Numbered from the stretch's first letter, positions 33,831 through 42,053 are shown. The stretch: 64,000 bases of DNA from Blastococcus aurantiacus (GCF_900102425.1 NZ_FNBT01000011.1:62001-126000); one strand, 5' to 3'. Translations and numbers: made by a program. Notes: generated by a model from the sequence alone, not told the origin.

Positions 33831-35450
33831 GTGGCCACAGCACCGGGCACGCTGCTCCCTCCCGCCCCCGGGACCGAGCAGCCCGCGACCCGCCGTCTCG
33901 CGGACCGCCTGCCGTGGCGCACGCTGCTCGCGGTCGCCGGGGGACTGGCGATGATGCTGGCCTTCCCCGGACCCGCCCTGGTCCCGCTGGCCGTGCTCGG
34001 CCCGGCAGCGCTGGCGCTCGCGGTGCACGGCCGCAGCGCCCGAGGTGGCCTGTGGCTCGGCCTCGTGACGGGCCTGGCCTTCTTCGTCCCGCTGCTGAGC
34101 TGGACCGGCATCTACGTGGGCCCCCTGCCCTGGCTGGCGCTCGCGGTGTTCGAGGCACTGCACCTGGCCCTCCTGGGCGCGGCCACCGCACTGACGTCCC
34201 GCCTGCGGTGGTGGCCCCTCTGGGCGGCCGCGCTGTGGGTGGCGGACGAGGCGCTGCGCGGGCGGCTCATCCTGGGCGGGTTCCCCTGGGGCCGGCTGGG
34301 CTTCAGCCAGACCGACGGCCCGCTCCTGGCCCTCGCGGCCTACGGGGGAGTGCCCCTGGTCAGCTTCGCCGTGGCCCTCCTGGGCACGCTGCTGGCCGCG
34401 GCCGTGCTGGCCCTGCACCGCGTGCTCCGCTCGGAGCGGCCGGCACGACGGGCCGCTGCACGTCCGCTCGTCGGCGCCCTCGCTGGGCTCGTCGCGATCC
34501 CGCTCGTCGGGGCGGTGGCCTGGCTGCCGCTGCCGGGCGCATCGCTCACCGAGGGCGGGCCGACGTCGACCGTCGCGGTCATCCAGGGCGACGTGCCGCG
34601 GGCAGGGCTGGACTTCAACGCCCAGCGCCGGGCGGTCCTGGACAACCACGTGCAGCGCACCCTCGAGCTGGCCGACGCCGTGGCGGCCGGCGACCAGCCG
34701 CGCCCGGACGTCGTCCTCTGGCCCGAGAACAGCTCCGACATCGACCCCTACCTCAACGACGACGCCGCCGGGCAGATCCAGCGTGCCGCCCGGGCCATCG
34801 ACGCGCCCATCCTGGTCGGCGCCGTCGTGCAGGGCCCGGGACGGTTCATCAGCAACACCGCCATCGTCTGGGACCCCGAGGACGGCCCGGGCGACACCTA
34901 CGTGAAGCGGCACCCCGTACCGCTGGGCGAGTACGTCCCGGCGCGGAGCTTCTTCCGCTTCTTCAGCGACCAGGTCGACCGGGTCACCGATCAGCGGGCG
35001 GGGGAGGAGGCAGGCCTGCTCGAGATCGGGGACACCCGCATCGGCGACCTCATCTGCTTCGAGGTGGTCTACGACGGTTTGGTCGGCGACGTCGCCGGGG
35101 CCGGCATGCTCGTCGTCCAGACCAACAACGCCACCTTCGGGTACACCGCCGAGAGCGAGCAGCAGCTGGCGATGAGCCGGCTCCGGGCCGTGGAACACGG
35201 CCGCAGCGTCGCCGTGGCCGCGACGAGCGGGATCTCGGCGATCGTGGCGCCGGACGGCACCGTCGTGCGGTCGTCCCAGCTGTTCACCCCCGACGTCTTC
35301 GTGGAGGAGATCGCGCAGCGCGACTCCCGCAGCCTGGCGAGCCGCGTGGGCGCGGGGCCGGAGTGGGTGCTCACCGCGGTGGGACTCCTGGCGCTGGCAG
35401 CGGCGGTCAGGCAGCGCAGGAACTCCGGGACGGGCCCGGGAGCAAGGTGA
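33831..35450 (+). CDS. lnt: Apolipoprotein N-acyltransferase
   Basis: This 539-residue integral membrane enzyme adds the third acyl chain to lipoproteins. About six to seven N-terminal helices are followed by a nitrilase-type domain with the catalytic triad Glu (VLWPENSSDI), Lys (TYVKRHPVPLGEY) and Cys (GDLICFEVVYDG). A last helix precedes the C-terminus. GTG 33831 is preferred because GGGAGGACG precedes it and the hydrophobic region begins soon after. It is coupled to fxsA by a GTGA overlap. No polyprenol mannosyltransferase domain (as in M. tuberculosis Ppm1) is attached. Confidence 0.93.
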   Translation: MATAPGTLLPPAPGTEQPATRRLADRLPWRTLLAVAGGLAMMLAFPGPALVPLAVLGPAALALAVHGRSARGGLWLGLVTGLAFFVPLLSWTGIYVGPLPWLALAVFEALHLALLGAATALTSRLRWWPLWAAALWVADEALRGRLILGGFPWGRLGFSQTDGPLLALAAYGGVPLVSFAVALLGTLLAAAVLALHRVLRSERPARRAAARPLVGALAGLVAIPLVGAVAWLPLPGASLTEGGPTSTVAVIQGDVPRAGLDFNAQRRAVLDNHVQRTLELADAVAAGDQPRPDVVLWPENSSDIDPYLNDDAAGQIQRAARAIDAPILVGAVVQGPGRFISNTAIVWDPEDGPGDTYVKRHPVPLGEYVPARSFFRFFSDQVDRVTDQRAGEEAGLLEIGDTRIGDLICFEVVYDGLVGDVAGAGMLVVQTNNATFGYTAESEQQLAMSRLRAVEHGRSVAVAATSGISAIVAPDGTVVRSSQLFTPDVFVEEIAQRDSRSLASRVGAGPEWVLTAVGLLALAAAVRQRRNSGTGPGAR

Positions 35451-35974
35451 CCGTCCCGAGCGTTGGAACAACCGTGGGACGTCGCATACGCATCGCCGCC
35501 GGTCTCCTCGCCCTGGCCGAGGTCGTCGTGTTCGTGCTCGTGGCCGGGTGGATCGGCGCCGGGCTCACCGTGCTCCTCGCCCTGGCCACGAGCGTGCTGG
35601 GGTGGGTGCTGCTGGCCCGTCAGGGCACCCGCGCGCTGAGCGAGCTGCGGGAGAGCGCGCGCACCCGTCGCGCGGGCGCGGGTCGCGAACTGGGCGACGC
35701 CGGGCTGGTGGCCGCGGGTGGCGTGCTCATGGTGCTGCCCGGCTTCATCGGCGACGTCCTCGGTCTGCTGTGCCTGCTGCCGGGCACCCGGTCACTGGTG
35801 CGGGCCGCGCTGGGTCGGCTGATCGTCTCGCGGCTGCCGGTCGGACTGCGTCCCCCGGTCCGCGTCGACAGCGTCCGCACCGCGGAGATGCCGCGTCGGG
35901 ACCACGCACCGACGGCGCCCCTGGTCATCGAGGGCGAGGTGCTGCGCGGCCCGGACGGGCGCCCGCTCGTCTGA
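35447..35974 (+). CDS. fxsA: FxsA family membrane protein
   Basis: This 175-residue cytoplasmic-membrane protein of the FxsA family (named for suppression of phage T7 exclusion when overexpressed in E. coli) has hydrophobic segments at about residues 15-55 and 85-108. It contains the family motif GVLMVLPGFIGDVLGLLCLLP and a disordered tail. GTG 35447 overlaps the lnt stop by 4 nt. The same lnt-fxsA-rbpA neighbourhood occurs in other actinobacteria. Confidence 0.9.
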   Translation: MTVPSVGTTVGRRIRIAAGLLALAEVVVFVLVAGWIGAGLTVLLALATSVLGWVLLARQGTRALSELRESARTRRAGAGRELGDAGLVAAGGVLMVLPGFIGDVLGLLCLLPGTRSLVRAALGRLIVSRLPVGLRPPVRVDSVRTAEMPRRDHAPTAPLVIEGEVLRGPDGRPLV

Positions 35975-35984
35975 CCCGCCCCCA

Positions 35985-36031
35985 GCACGCAGAACGGCCC
36001 CGGTGGGATCCACCGGGGCCGTTCTGCGTGC
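35985..36031. terminator. Bidirectional terminator between fxsA and rbpA
   Basis: The perfect 22-bp arms 35985-36006 and 36010-36031 enclose the loop GAT. The hairpin lies midway between the convergent stop codons and is the longest perfect hairpin I found in the window. Confidence 0.9.
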
Positions 36032-36038
36032 GTGGTCG

Positions 36039-36383
36039 TCAGCTGGCGCGGGTCCGCCGGCCGCGCAGCACCTCGAGGCGCTCGGCGAGGACCTCCTCGA
36101 GGTCCTCGACGGAACGACGCTCGAGCAGCATGTCCCAGTGGGTGCGCGGCGGCTTGACCTTCTTGGGAGCCGGCTCGGAGCCGCCCACCAGCTTCGCCGC
36201 GGCGCCGTCGAACTTGCACTCCCACGTGTCGGGGAGCTCGGCGTCATCGGCGAAGGGCACCGTGAACAGGTGGCCCGACGGGCACCGGTACTCGGCGTAC
36301 TGGCGCTCGATGGGCGCGGTGTTCCGTTCGGTCTCGTAGCTGACGCTGCCCAGTCGGCTGCCGCGCAAGGAACGCTCGCCCAT
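36039..36383 (-). CDS. rbpA: RNA polymerase-binding protein RbpA
   Basis: This 114-residue actinobacterial transcription factor stabilises open complexes of the principal sigma factor. The N-terminal tail (MGERSLRGSRLGSVSYETER), the zinc-binding core (YRCPSGHLFTVPFA...DTWECKF) and the C-terminal sigma-interaction helix (THWDMLLERRSVEDLEEVLAERLE) are complete. The core shows two Cys and one His ligand. ATG 36383 has GAGGAC upstream. An exact SigR-type promoter lies about 85 bp upstream. Confidence 0.95.
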   Translation of the reverse strand: MGERSLRGSRLGSVSYETERNTAPIERQYAEYRCPSGHLFTVPFADDAELPDTWECKFDGAAAKLVGGSEPAPKKVKPPRTHWDMLLERRSVEDLEEVLAERLEVLRGRRTRAS

Positions 36384-36469
36384 TGCACACCGTCCTCTCG
36401 TACGTGGTGTCGGTTGGACTCGACGCCGGTGCACGGGACGTACCCACGAACCGAGGAGTCACAGAGATG

Positions 36470-36495
36470 AACGACAGAATTGGCGAAGAGATTCC
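36470..36495 (-). promoter_or_regulatory. SigR-type promoter of rbpA (GGAAT-N18-GTT)
   Basis: On the minus strand GGAAT (36491-36495) and GTT (36470-36472) are separated by exactly 18 nt (36473-36490), the consensus for the thiol-oxidative-stress sigma factor SigR of Streptomyces. From memory, rbpA is a SigR target there too. The transcript would start about 80 nt before the ATG. Confidence 0.8.
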
Positions 36496-36572
36496 GCCGA
36501 ATCGGTTGCCCATCATCGCATGGGGGGAGGTTCGGGCCCTCTGCCACCCCTCGGGAGGGTGAGCCCGGCGGC

Positions 36573-37310
36573 TCAGGGCAGCGCGAGCTGCCCCGGACCG
36601 GCCGCCGTGGGGCCCAGCTGACCCCGCACGTGGTGTCGGCGGCACAGGACCTGGTAGCGCACGGCGGGGGAGGAGCCGGGCTCCTGGCCGGGCAGCTGGG
36701 CCGGCGCGGTGTCGGCCACGACGACGGTCTCGCCCGCGCGCACCATGACGCCGTCGACCACGCGGGCGTTGAGCAGGCCCGGCAGGCCGCACCAGCACAG
36801 CACCTCCACCTGCACCCGCTGGACGTCGTCGGCGACCTCCAGCAGGCGCCGGGTGCCGGGGAACAGCTGGGTGCGGAAGTCGGTGGTCAGGCCGAAGGCG
36901 TAGACGTCGACGTGGAACTCGTCGACGAGCTCGGCGAGCTGGTCGACCTGCCGGTCGGTGAGGAACTGCGCCTCGTCGACGATCACGTAGTCGACGCGGC
37001 CGCCGGCGGCCCAGCGCTCGCGGACGAGCAGCCGGAGGTCGGTTCCCCCGTCGATCTCGATCGCGGCCCGGCACAGCCCCACGCGCGAGCTGATCTGGGG
37101 GGCCGCCGACCGGTCGCCCTGGGTGACCAGCAGCCCGTGCCTGCCCTGCCTGCTCTGGTTGTGGTCGACCTGGAGGGCGAGCGTGGACTTGCCGCAGTCC
37201 ATGGGGCCGTGGAAGAAGCGCAGGTGCGCCGGCGCGGGGTGACGCCGCCGGTCCCCGGACGCGGGGACCGCGGACGGACCGGCCACCGGCAGCGGGTCGA
37301 CGACGCTCAC
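36573..37310 (-). CDS. tdk: Thymidine kinase
   Basis: This 245-residue type II thymidine kinase of the salvage pathway has the P-loop FHGPMDCGKST, Walker B-like VIVDEAQFLTDRQVDQL, the lasso-domain strand VYAFGLTTDFRTQLFPG and a zinc site formed by CWCG and CRRHH. The N-terminal 28 residues before the P-loop strand are Pro/Ala-rich and the GTG start at 37310 is uncertain. The gene is 37 nt downstream of the GDPD gene and probably shares its transcript. Confidence 0.93.
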   Translation of the reverse strand: MSVVDPLPVAGPSAVPASGDRRRHPAPAHLRFFHGPMDCGKSTLALQVDHNQSRQGRHGLLVTQGDRSAAPQISSRVGLCRAAIEIDGGTDLRLLVRERWAAGGRVDYVIVDEAQFLTDRQVDQLAELVDEFHVDVYAFGLTTDFRTQLFPGTRRLLEVADDVQRVQVEVLCWCGLPGLLNARVVDGVMVRAGETVVVADTAPAQLPGQEPGSSPAVRYQVLCRRHHVRGQLGPTAAGPGQLALP

Positions 37311-37347
37311 CGCAGGACGACGGCGGCCGTGCCGGGCAGGAGCGGGG

Positions 37348-38124
37348 TCATCGCGAGGCCCACAGACCGCGCTCCTCCAGGACCTCGCGCAGCATCGCCG
37401 GTCGGTCGGTCATGATGCCGTCGACGCCGAGGTCGAGCATCGCGCGCGCCTCGTCCGGGTCGTCGACGGTCCACACGTGCACCTGCAGGCCGCGGGCGTG
37501 GGCGGCGGCCAGGAAGCGCTCGTCGACCAGGGCCCGGCCGCCGAGCTGGAGCGGCACCTGGGCGCAACCGGCCTGGATGCGCACGAGACCGGCCGCCCGG
37601 GGGGAGTAGGAGGACAACCGCAGCGCCGCCACGCCACGTGGGCCCAGCGAGGTGCACACGGTGGGACCGAACAGCCGGCGGGCCGCGGCGATGCGCGCGT
37701 CGGAGAACGAGCCGAGGCAGATTCGGTCGGCCACGCCCATCCGGTTCACCAGGCGCACCAGGGGTGCCAGGACCCCGGCGGCCTTGATGTCCAGGTTGAA
37801 CCGGACGTCCGGCCAGGCGCCGAGCAGGTCCTCCAGCCGCACGATGGGCTCGCGGCCGCCGATGCGGGCCTGGGACAGCTCCGACCAGTGCATCGCGTCC
37901 ACGCGCCCGGTGCGGTCGGTGACCCGCTCCAACGTGGCGTCGTGGAAGGCCACGAGGGTGCCGTCGGCGGTGATCTGGACGTCGGTCTCGAGGTACCGGT
38001 ACCCCAGGTCAACGCAGGCCTGGAACGCCGGGAGGGTGTTCTCCAGGTGCTCGATCGCACCGCCGCGATGAGCCATGGCGAGAGGCGTCGGCGCGTCGAG
38101 GTAGGCGAACCGCGCGGGGACCAC
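37348..38124 (-). CDS. Glycerophosphodiester phosphodiesterase
   Basis: This 258-residue TIM-barrel enzyme releases glycerol-3-phosphate from deacylated phospholipids. The catalytic block AHRGGAIEHLENTLPAF, the metal motif YLETDVQITADG with FHD after it, and the C-terminal VHVWTVDDPDEARAMLDLGVDGIMTDRP are all standard. No signal peptide is seen, so it acts in the cytoplasm. The GTG start is leaderless, with TAGCGT six bases upstream (minus strand 38131-38136). Confidence 0.92.
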   Translation of the reverse strand: MVPARFAYLDAPTPLAMAHRGGAIEHLENTLPAFQACVDLGYRYLETDVQITADGTLVAFHDATLERVTDRTGRVDAMHWSELSQARIGGREPIVRLEDLLGAWPDVRFNLDIKAAGVLAPLVRLVNRMGVADRICLGSFSDARIAAARRLFGPTVCTSLGPRGVAALRLSSYSPRAAGLVRIQAGCAQVPLQLGGRALVDERFLAAAHARGLQVHVWTVDDPDEARAMLDLGVDGIMTDRPAMLREVLEERGLWASR

Positions 38125-38130
38125 AGCGAC

Positions 38131-38136
38131 ACGCTA
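38131..38136 (-). promoter_or_regulatory. -10 box TAGCGT, leaderless start of GDPD gene
   Basis: The minus-strand TAGCGT is separated by AGCGAC (plus-strand reading) from the GTG at 38124. Confidence 0.55.
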
Positions 38137-38289
38137 GTCAGCCGCCCCGGTCGCCGCTGCGGGCACCCTGTCGCGGCACGCCGTGCCCACCGCCACGTGA
38201 CCGCCGGTCAGGCTCCTTCATCGCGGATCGATCGCGTTCCTGGCGTGTTCCGCAGGTCCTGTCGCCGGTGACGTCTAGCGTGCCGAGAC

Positions 38290-38691
38290 GTGGCACAGCA
38301 CGCGACCGGCACAGTGACGCACGGCCCCATCTCCCCCGCGCCCAACCGGGGGAGCGGCGAGGCCCGCCGGTGCGGGTGGTGCCGCCGCGTCCTGCCCGAG
38401 CAGGGCTCGGTCGGCCGCCCGCGCCTGTACTGCGGCCAGGCGTGCCGGCAGCGCGCCTACGAGCAGCGCTCCGCCACCGCCAAGGCAGGACTGCCGGCCG
38501 ACGTCGTCCTGGTCTCGCGCGCCGAGCTCGACGGGCTGCAGGACCGGCTGTACCAGCTGCGCTGCGCCCTGGAGGACGTGCAGACGCTCCTGACCGAGAA
38601 GCCGACCAAGGCCGAGCTCGAGCGCTCGCTGTCCGACCTCGTCCACTCGACGGGTCGGCTGGACCGGCTCTGGGTCACCGAACGCGGCTGA
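38290..38691 (+). CDS. Zinc-finger hypothetical protein
   Basis: This 133-residue protein has a putative Zn site CGWC...YCGQACRQRAYEQR, in which CxxC is followed about 20 residues later by CxxxC and a basic stretch reminiscent of FCS-type fingers. A predicted coiled coil follows (ELDGLQDRLYQLRCALEDVQTLLTEKPTKAELER). This suggests nucleic-acid binding, but I do not recognise a named family. TAGCGT (38276-38281) lies 8 nt before the GTG. Confidence 0.65.
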   Translation: MAQHATGTVTHGPISPAPNRGSGEARRCGWCRRVLPEQGSVGRPRLYCGQACRQRAYEQRSATAKAGLPADVVLVSRAELDGLQDRLYQLRCALEDVQTLLTEKPTKAELERSLSDLVHSTGRLDRLWVTERG

Positions 38692-38693
38692 CG

Positions 38694-38719
38694 GCCGGCA
38701 CCGGTCGCCCGGTACCGGC
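38694..38719. terminator. Hairpin between convergent genes
   Basis: The 11-bp arms 38694-38704 and 38709-38719 with one mismatch enclose loop TCGC, lying just after the stop of the zinc-finger protein and before the stop of the lipoprotein gene. Confidence 0.55.
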
Positions 38720-38755
38720 CGCCGGGGTCACGCGGGCCCAACGCTCACCCGGCGG

Positions 38756-39001
38756 TCAGTCCGGGTCGGTCGAGTCGTCGTTCTGGTCTTCCTCGTTGCC
38801 CGGGTCCGGGTCGCTGTTGTTCGGCACGTTGTCCTGCTCGTCGCCGCCCGGGTCGTTACCACTGGTGTTCTCGCTGTCGTCGTCCGTCGTGCCCTCGTTC
38901 GGCGTCGTTGGGTCCGAGCCCGAGCACGCGGTCATCGTGGCGCCGCCGCCGAAGAGCGCCAGAGCGGTCAGGAGCGCGGCGAGCGGTCGTCGAAGTTGCA
39001 T
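38756..39001 (-). CDS. Small lipoprotein with Asp/Asn/Glu-rich tail
   Basis: The 81 residues comprise a basic start (MQLRRPL), a hydrophobic stretch, the lipobox-like MTAC with Cys26, and then a low-complexity mature part made almost only of Asp, Asn, Glu, Gly, Pro, Ser and Thr. Such acidic tails may act as spacers or bind cations; no domain is visible. AGCCTA (TAGGCT on this strand) six bases upstream supports the start. Confidence 0.65.
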   Translation of the reverse strand: MQLRRPLAALLTALALFGGGATMTACSGSDPTTPNEGTTDDDSENTSGNDPGGDEQDNVPNNSDPDPGNEEDQNDDSTDPD

Positions 39002-39007
39002 GGCTCG

Positions 39008-39013
39008 AGCCTA
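39008..39013 (-). promoter_or_regulatory. -10 box TAGGCT, leaderless start of lipoprotein gene
   Basis: The minus-strand box is spaced six bases from the ATG at 39001. Confidence 0.5.
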
Positions 39014-39438
39014 CGAAGACCTGGTGCGGACCGCCCGTCGAAGCAGCCGAGTACCCGTCATTTCGTCACTGTTACGCAATGCGGTGGGTGTGGCTGGACG
39101 GGGGAGCCTGGTCACCCGGGGATGACAGGTCGTCACAGGCGGCCACGCGGCGCCCCGGGGTCGGGTCCGGCTCGTAGGAACAAGATCAACTCATGGGGGA
39201 GTCGACGGCCTGTGGAGCGGGTCATGCCGCCGGCGACCGGCGTCCGGACGACGGGTCGGACGCCGACCCGGGACGGGCGGCATCCGACGTGCGTGCACGA
39301 CACCTGGGGACGGACATGCGCGTCGGACGGCGGAACGCCGCGGCGTCGTCGACCTGCATGGAGCCAACGTAGAGCCGGGCGGCGACGTCGGTGTGAGCGC
39401 CTGGAGCGCTGAGCACCCCTCTCGACGCTCCCTGCCAT
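39014..39438. other. 425-bp gene-free stretch before dif
   Basis: I find no protein-like frame, RNA gene or strong hairpin here. Open frames on both strands translate to Arg/Gly-rich low complexity. Two GGGGGAG motifs (near 39100 and 39195) point toward dif. Confidence 0.5.
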
Positions 39439-39466
39439 TGCGCCGATAATGCACATTATGTCAACT
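39439..39466 (+). other. dif: Chromosome dimer resolution site dif
   Basis: A 28-bp XerC/XerD site: left arm TGCGCCGATAA (39439-39449), 6-bp centre TGCACA and right arm TTATGTCAACT (39456-39466). The inner parts form the inverted repeat GATAAT/ATTATG around the centre. Arm lengths, spacer and the TTATGT core equal E. coli dif, and GATAAT...ATTATGTCAA matches the actinobacterial form as I remember it. It lies in a gene-free gap and coincides with the switch of strand-polarised heptamers and of gene orientation, as expected at the replication terminus. Confidence 0.9.
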
Positions 39467-39532
39467 AGCGGAGCGCGACCCCGCCCTGAGCGCCGTCCGC
39501 CCCCTCCCGGACCGCTGGGGAACGATGGCCGC

Positions 39533-40141
39533 ATGGCGCGCACCTGGACCCACGTCGGCCGCTGCTGGAGCAACGGCGAGCCGTTCCTCGCCCTCGACGG
39601 CGACCTGCTGCCCGACTGGTCCGGCGAGACGGGCGGTCACTACGAACAGCTCGTGCCGAACCTCGACTACGAGCTCAGCAGCATCCCGGTGGGCGCCGGC
39701 CGGGCCGCCGTCGTCCTCACCGACGCCGAGGTCGCCGACGAGGGCTGGCTGGAGGTCTTCCGGGCCGACGACGACGCCGTCGCCGTGCTGCAGGTCTCGG
39801 GTGGCGACTACCCCACCGCCGTGGCGGCCGCCCTCGCGCAGCCGGACGACGCCGCGGAGCCGGGCGACCACATCACGGTGCCCAGCGGACGCTTCGCCTT
39901 CGTGAGCGCCGCATTGGACGGCGCCGGTGTGGAGGCCGCCCCGCTCCGCCCCGAGTCGCCCGGTCCGATCCCCGCCTCGGGTGACTACGACGAACGCCGA
40001 GCCGGTGCGGGCGCTCCCCTGCTGCGGGCCACCGCCCACGGCTACCGGATCTGGGTGCAGTGGAGAACCGAGCTCGGCGGGGACGCCGTCTTCGCCCGGT
40101 GGCTGTTCGTCCCGGCGTCGGGCGACATTCCGTCACGGTGA
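39533..40141 (+). CDS. Hypothetical protein, possibly Imm21-like
   Basis: This 202-residue soluble acidic protein has an N-terminal pattern (W..GEPFLALDGDLLPDWSG, then DYELSSIPVGAGRAAVVLTDAEV) similar to the Imm21 family of polymorphic-toxin immunity proteins, but I hold this only weakly and no toxin gene is nearby. ATG 39533 is preferred over an in-frame ATG at 39449, because the extra residues are Pro/Arg-rich and that ATG lies inside dif. It ends at a strong terminator. Confidence 0.5.
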   Translation: MARTWTHVGRCWSNGEPFLALDGDLLPDWSGETGGHYEQLVPNLDYELSSIPVGAGRAAVVLTDAEVADEGWLEVFRADDDAVAVLQVSGGDYPTAVAAALAQPDDAAEPGDHITVPSGRFAFVSAALDGAGVEAAPLRPESPGPIPASGDYDERRAGAGAPLLRATAHGYRIWVQWRTELGGDAVFARWLFVPASGDIPSR

Positions 40142-40164
40142 CGTATCCCCCGTCCCGGAGCGGG

Positions 40165-40197
40165 GCCCGGTCGCTCCCGGACCGGGAGCGACCGGGC
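40165..40197. terminator. Bidirectional terminator
   Basis: The perfect 16-bp complementary arms 40165-40180 and 40182-40197 lie between the stops of the hypothetical gene and the ABC permease gene. Confidence 0.8.
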
Positions 40198-40201
40198 GCC
40201 G

Positions 40202-40993
40202 TCAGCCGATCTCGCTGCGCACGATCCGGATCCAGCCGGCCACCATGGGCGCCAGCCCCCACAGCGCCACCGACGTCGCCACCTGTGCCCAGCCCTGGCC
40301 GTCCAGCGACCCGTCGTACATCGGCCCGGTCGTCGTGGTGAGGTCGAGCCAGTCGCGCATCCAGGTCAGGGAGCCGACGGTGTTCGACACGATGGTCACG
40401 ACCGTCGGCAGGACGAAGTACAGGACGATGGCCAGCGGCGAGCTGAGCAGCAGCATGCCGAAGGCGATCCCGATGAGGATCGTGATCACCTGGACGAGCA
40501 CGGCCTGGCCCACCTGGGCGCCGCTGACCCCCCAGGCCGACGAGTCCTCCGTCAGCACGGGCGTGAGCAGGGCACCCAGGGCCGACGCGACCGCGGCGGC
40601 CGCGACCCCGAGCAGGCCCAGGACGACGCCGGCGAGCACCTTGGCGGTCAGGACCCGGGACCGGGCCGGCACGAGGGCGAAGGTGGTCATCGCCGTGCGC
40701 TGCGACCACTCGCTGGTCACCAGCAGGATCCCCACGACCGGCAGCAGCAGGCCCACGGGCAGCTGCGTCGTCGCGAAGAACATGTCGAAGGTCTTGTCCG
40801 GCTCGTCGGCGAAGAACAGCTGCAGGAGCACGACGGCCAGCGAGGCCAGCGCGACGACCAGCAGCAGCCAGAAGCCGGCGCGGGTGTCGTAGCTCTTCCG
40901 CAGCTCGACGCGCGTGAGCCTCAGCAGGGAGGGCGCGGCGGCCGGCTCCCCCACCCGGGGCGTCGTGGGCTGCTCGATGGTGGCGGTGCTCAT
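40202..40993 (-). CDS. ABC transporter permease (ABC-2 type)
   Basis: This 263-residue membrane subunit has six helices, starting about residue 40 (GFWLLLVVALASLAVVLLQLF). The LLVTSEWSQRTAMTTFALVPAR loop after helix 2 is typical of ABC-2 permeases that carry drugs, peptides or lipids outward. A short soluble N-terminus (STATIEQPTTPRVG) precedes it. Its ATG overlaps the stop of the ATPase gene by 4 nt, so they form one exporter. The adjacent divergent two-component system may regulate it. Confidence 0.88.
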   Translation of the reverse strand: MSTATIEQPTTPRVGEPAAAPSLLRLTRVELRKSYDTRAGFWLLLVVALASLAVVLLQLFFADEPDKTFDMFFATTQLPVGLLLPVVGILLVTSEWSQRTAMTTFALVPARSRVLTAKVLAGVVLGLLGVAAAAVASALGALLTPVLTEDSSAWGVSGAQVGQAVLVQVITILIGIAFGMLLLSSPLAIVLYFVLPTVVTIVSNTVGSLTWMRDWLDLTTTTGPMYDGSLDGQGWAQVATSVALWGLAPMVAGWIRIVRSEIG

Positions 40994-41916
40994 GCCCGGG
41001 TCTCCTGGATCTGGGTGGCGGTGGTGGGTGACGTGCCGGCCGACGGGCCGGTCAGCGAGCGGAACAGCTCCTCCAGCCGGTCTCCCCCCGCCGGGCGGAG
41101 CTCCAGCAGCGCCACCCCGGCGGTGGCGGCGGCGAGGCCCACCGCCTCCGCCGGGGCGTCGGCCACGAGCCCGTCGGCCAGCCCGGGAACGGCGCCGATG
41201 CCTGCGGCGGTCAGCGCGGCGGTGAGGGCGGCGGAGTCGCGGGCCCGCACGAGGCTGCCGGTGCTCGCGAGCAGCTCCGCGCTGCTCCCCTGGGCCACGA
41301 TGCGGCCGCCGGCGATGACCACGAGCTGGTCGGCGACCGCCTCGACCTCGCGGAGAAGGTGCGAGGAGAGCAGCACCGTGCCGCCCCGGTCGGCGAAGCC
41401 GCGCAGCAGCCCGCGCATCCAGAAGATGCCGTCGGGGTCCAGGCCGTTGGCCGGCTCGTCGAGGATCAGCACCTGCGGGTCGCCCAGCAGCGCCATGGCC
41501 AGGCCGAGCCGCTGGCGCATGCCCAGGGAGTACTTGCCCACGCGCTTGCCGGCCGGCTTGCCGGCGAGGCCCACGTGCTCGAGCACCTCGTCCACGCGGG
41601 TCCGGGGAACCCCTTGGACCAGCGCCGCGAGGGTGAGGGCCTCCCGGCCCGTGCGGCCCGAGTGCTGGGCGCCGGCGTCGAGGAGGACACCCACGTGCCG
41701 GCCGGCGTTGGGCAGCTCGCGGTAGGGGCGTCCGCCCACGGTGGCGGTGCCGCTGGTGGGCAGGGTCAGGCCGCACACCGCGCGCAGCGTGGTGGACTTG
41801 CCGGCCCCGTTGGGCCCGAGGAAGCCGGTCACGGTGCCGGGCGCGCAGGAGAAGGACACGTCGGAGACGGCGAGCTGGGCGCCGTACCGCTTGGTCAGGT
41901 GTTCGACGGTGATCAC
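40990..41916 (-). CDS. ABC transporter ATP-binding protein
   Basis: This 308-residue ATPase partner has Walker A GPNGAGKST, signature SLGMRQRLGLAMALLG, Walker B VLILDEPANGLDP and H-loop SSHLLREV. A C-terminal extension of about 90 residues (ALTAALTAAGIGAVPGLADG...) resembles that of drug/lantibiotic exporters. GTG 41916 (MITVEHLTKRYG) has GGGAGGG about 10 nt upstream; an ATG 15 codons earlier is less likely. Confidence 0.92.
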   Translation of the reverse strand: MITVEHLTKRYGAQLAVSDVSFSCAPGTVTGFLGPNGAGKSTTLRAVCGLTLPTSGTATVGGRPYRELPNAGRHVGVLLDAGAQHSGRTGREALTLAALVQGVPRTRVDEVLEHVGLAGKPAGKRVGKYSLGMRQRLGLAMALLGDPQVLILDEPANGLDPDGIFWMRGLLRGFADRGGTVLLSSHLLREVEAVADQLVVIAGGRIVAQGSSAELLASTGSLVRARDSAALTAALTAAGIGAVPGLADGLVADAPAEAVGLAAATAGVALLELRPAGGDRLEELFRSLTGPSAGTSPTTATQIQETRA

Positions 41917-42041
41917 GGGGACACCCTCCCGCGACTCCCTCGCCGTCCGCGTCAGCCGCACGGCGAGACCACTGCGACGAAGGTCGACGGCGCGCGCACC
42001 GTCCTAGACCTTCGTCGGTGTCACCGGGACCTCGCCGTCCG

Positions 42042-42047
42042 TAGCCT
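42042..42047 (+). promoter_or_regulatory. -10 box TAGCCT, leaderless start of the sensor kinase gene
   Basis: TAGCCT, six bases, then GTG 42054. The 137-bp gap to the ABC genes is divergent and also contains CCTTCGTCG-type near-repeats (CGACGAAGGTCGACGG at 41975-41990; GACCTTCGTCGGTG at 42007-42020), a possible operator. Confidence 0.6.
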
Positions 42048-42053
42048 GCTGGG

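Noticed and set aside
39133-39573. Minus-strand open frame running through dif
   Set aside because: It has an unusual composition, no domain and no ribosome binding site, and dif sites are normally intergenic.
39533-40141. Toxin-immunity locus at dif suggested by the Imm21-like pattern
   Set aside because: The similarity is weak and there is no toxin or secretion gene next to it.
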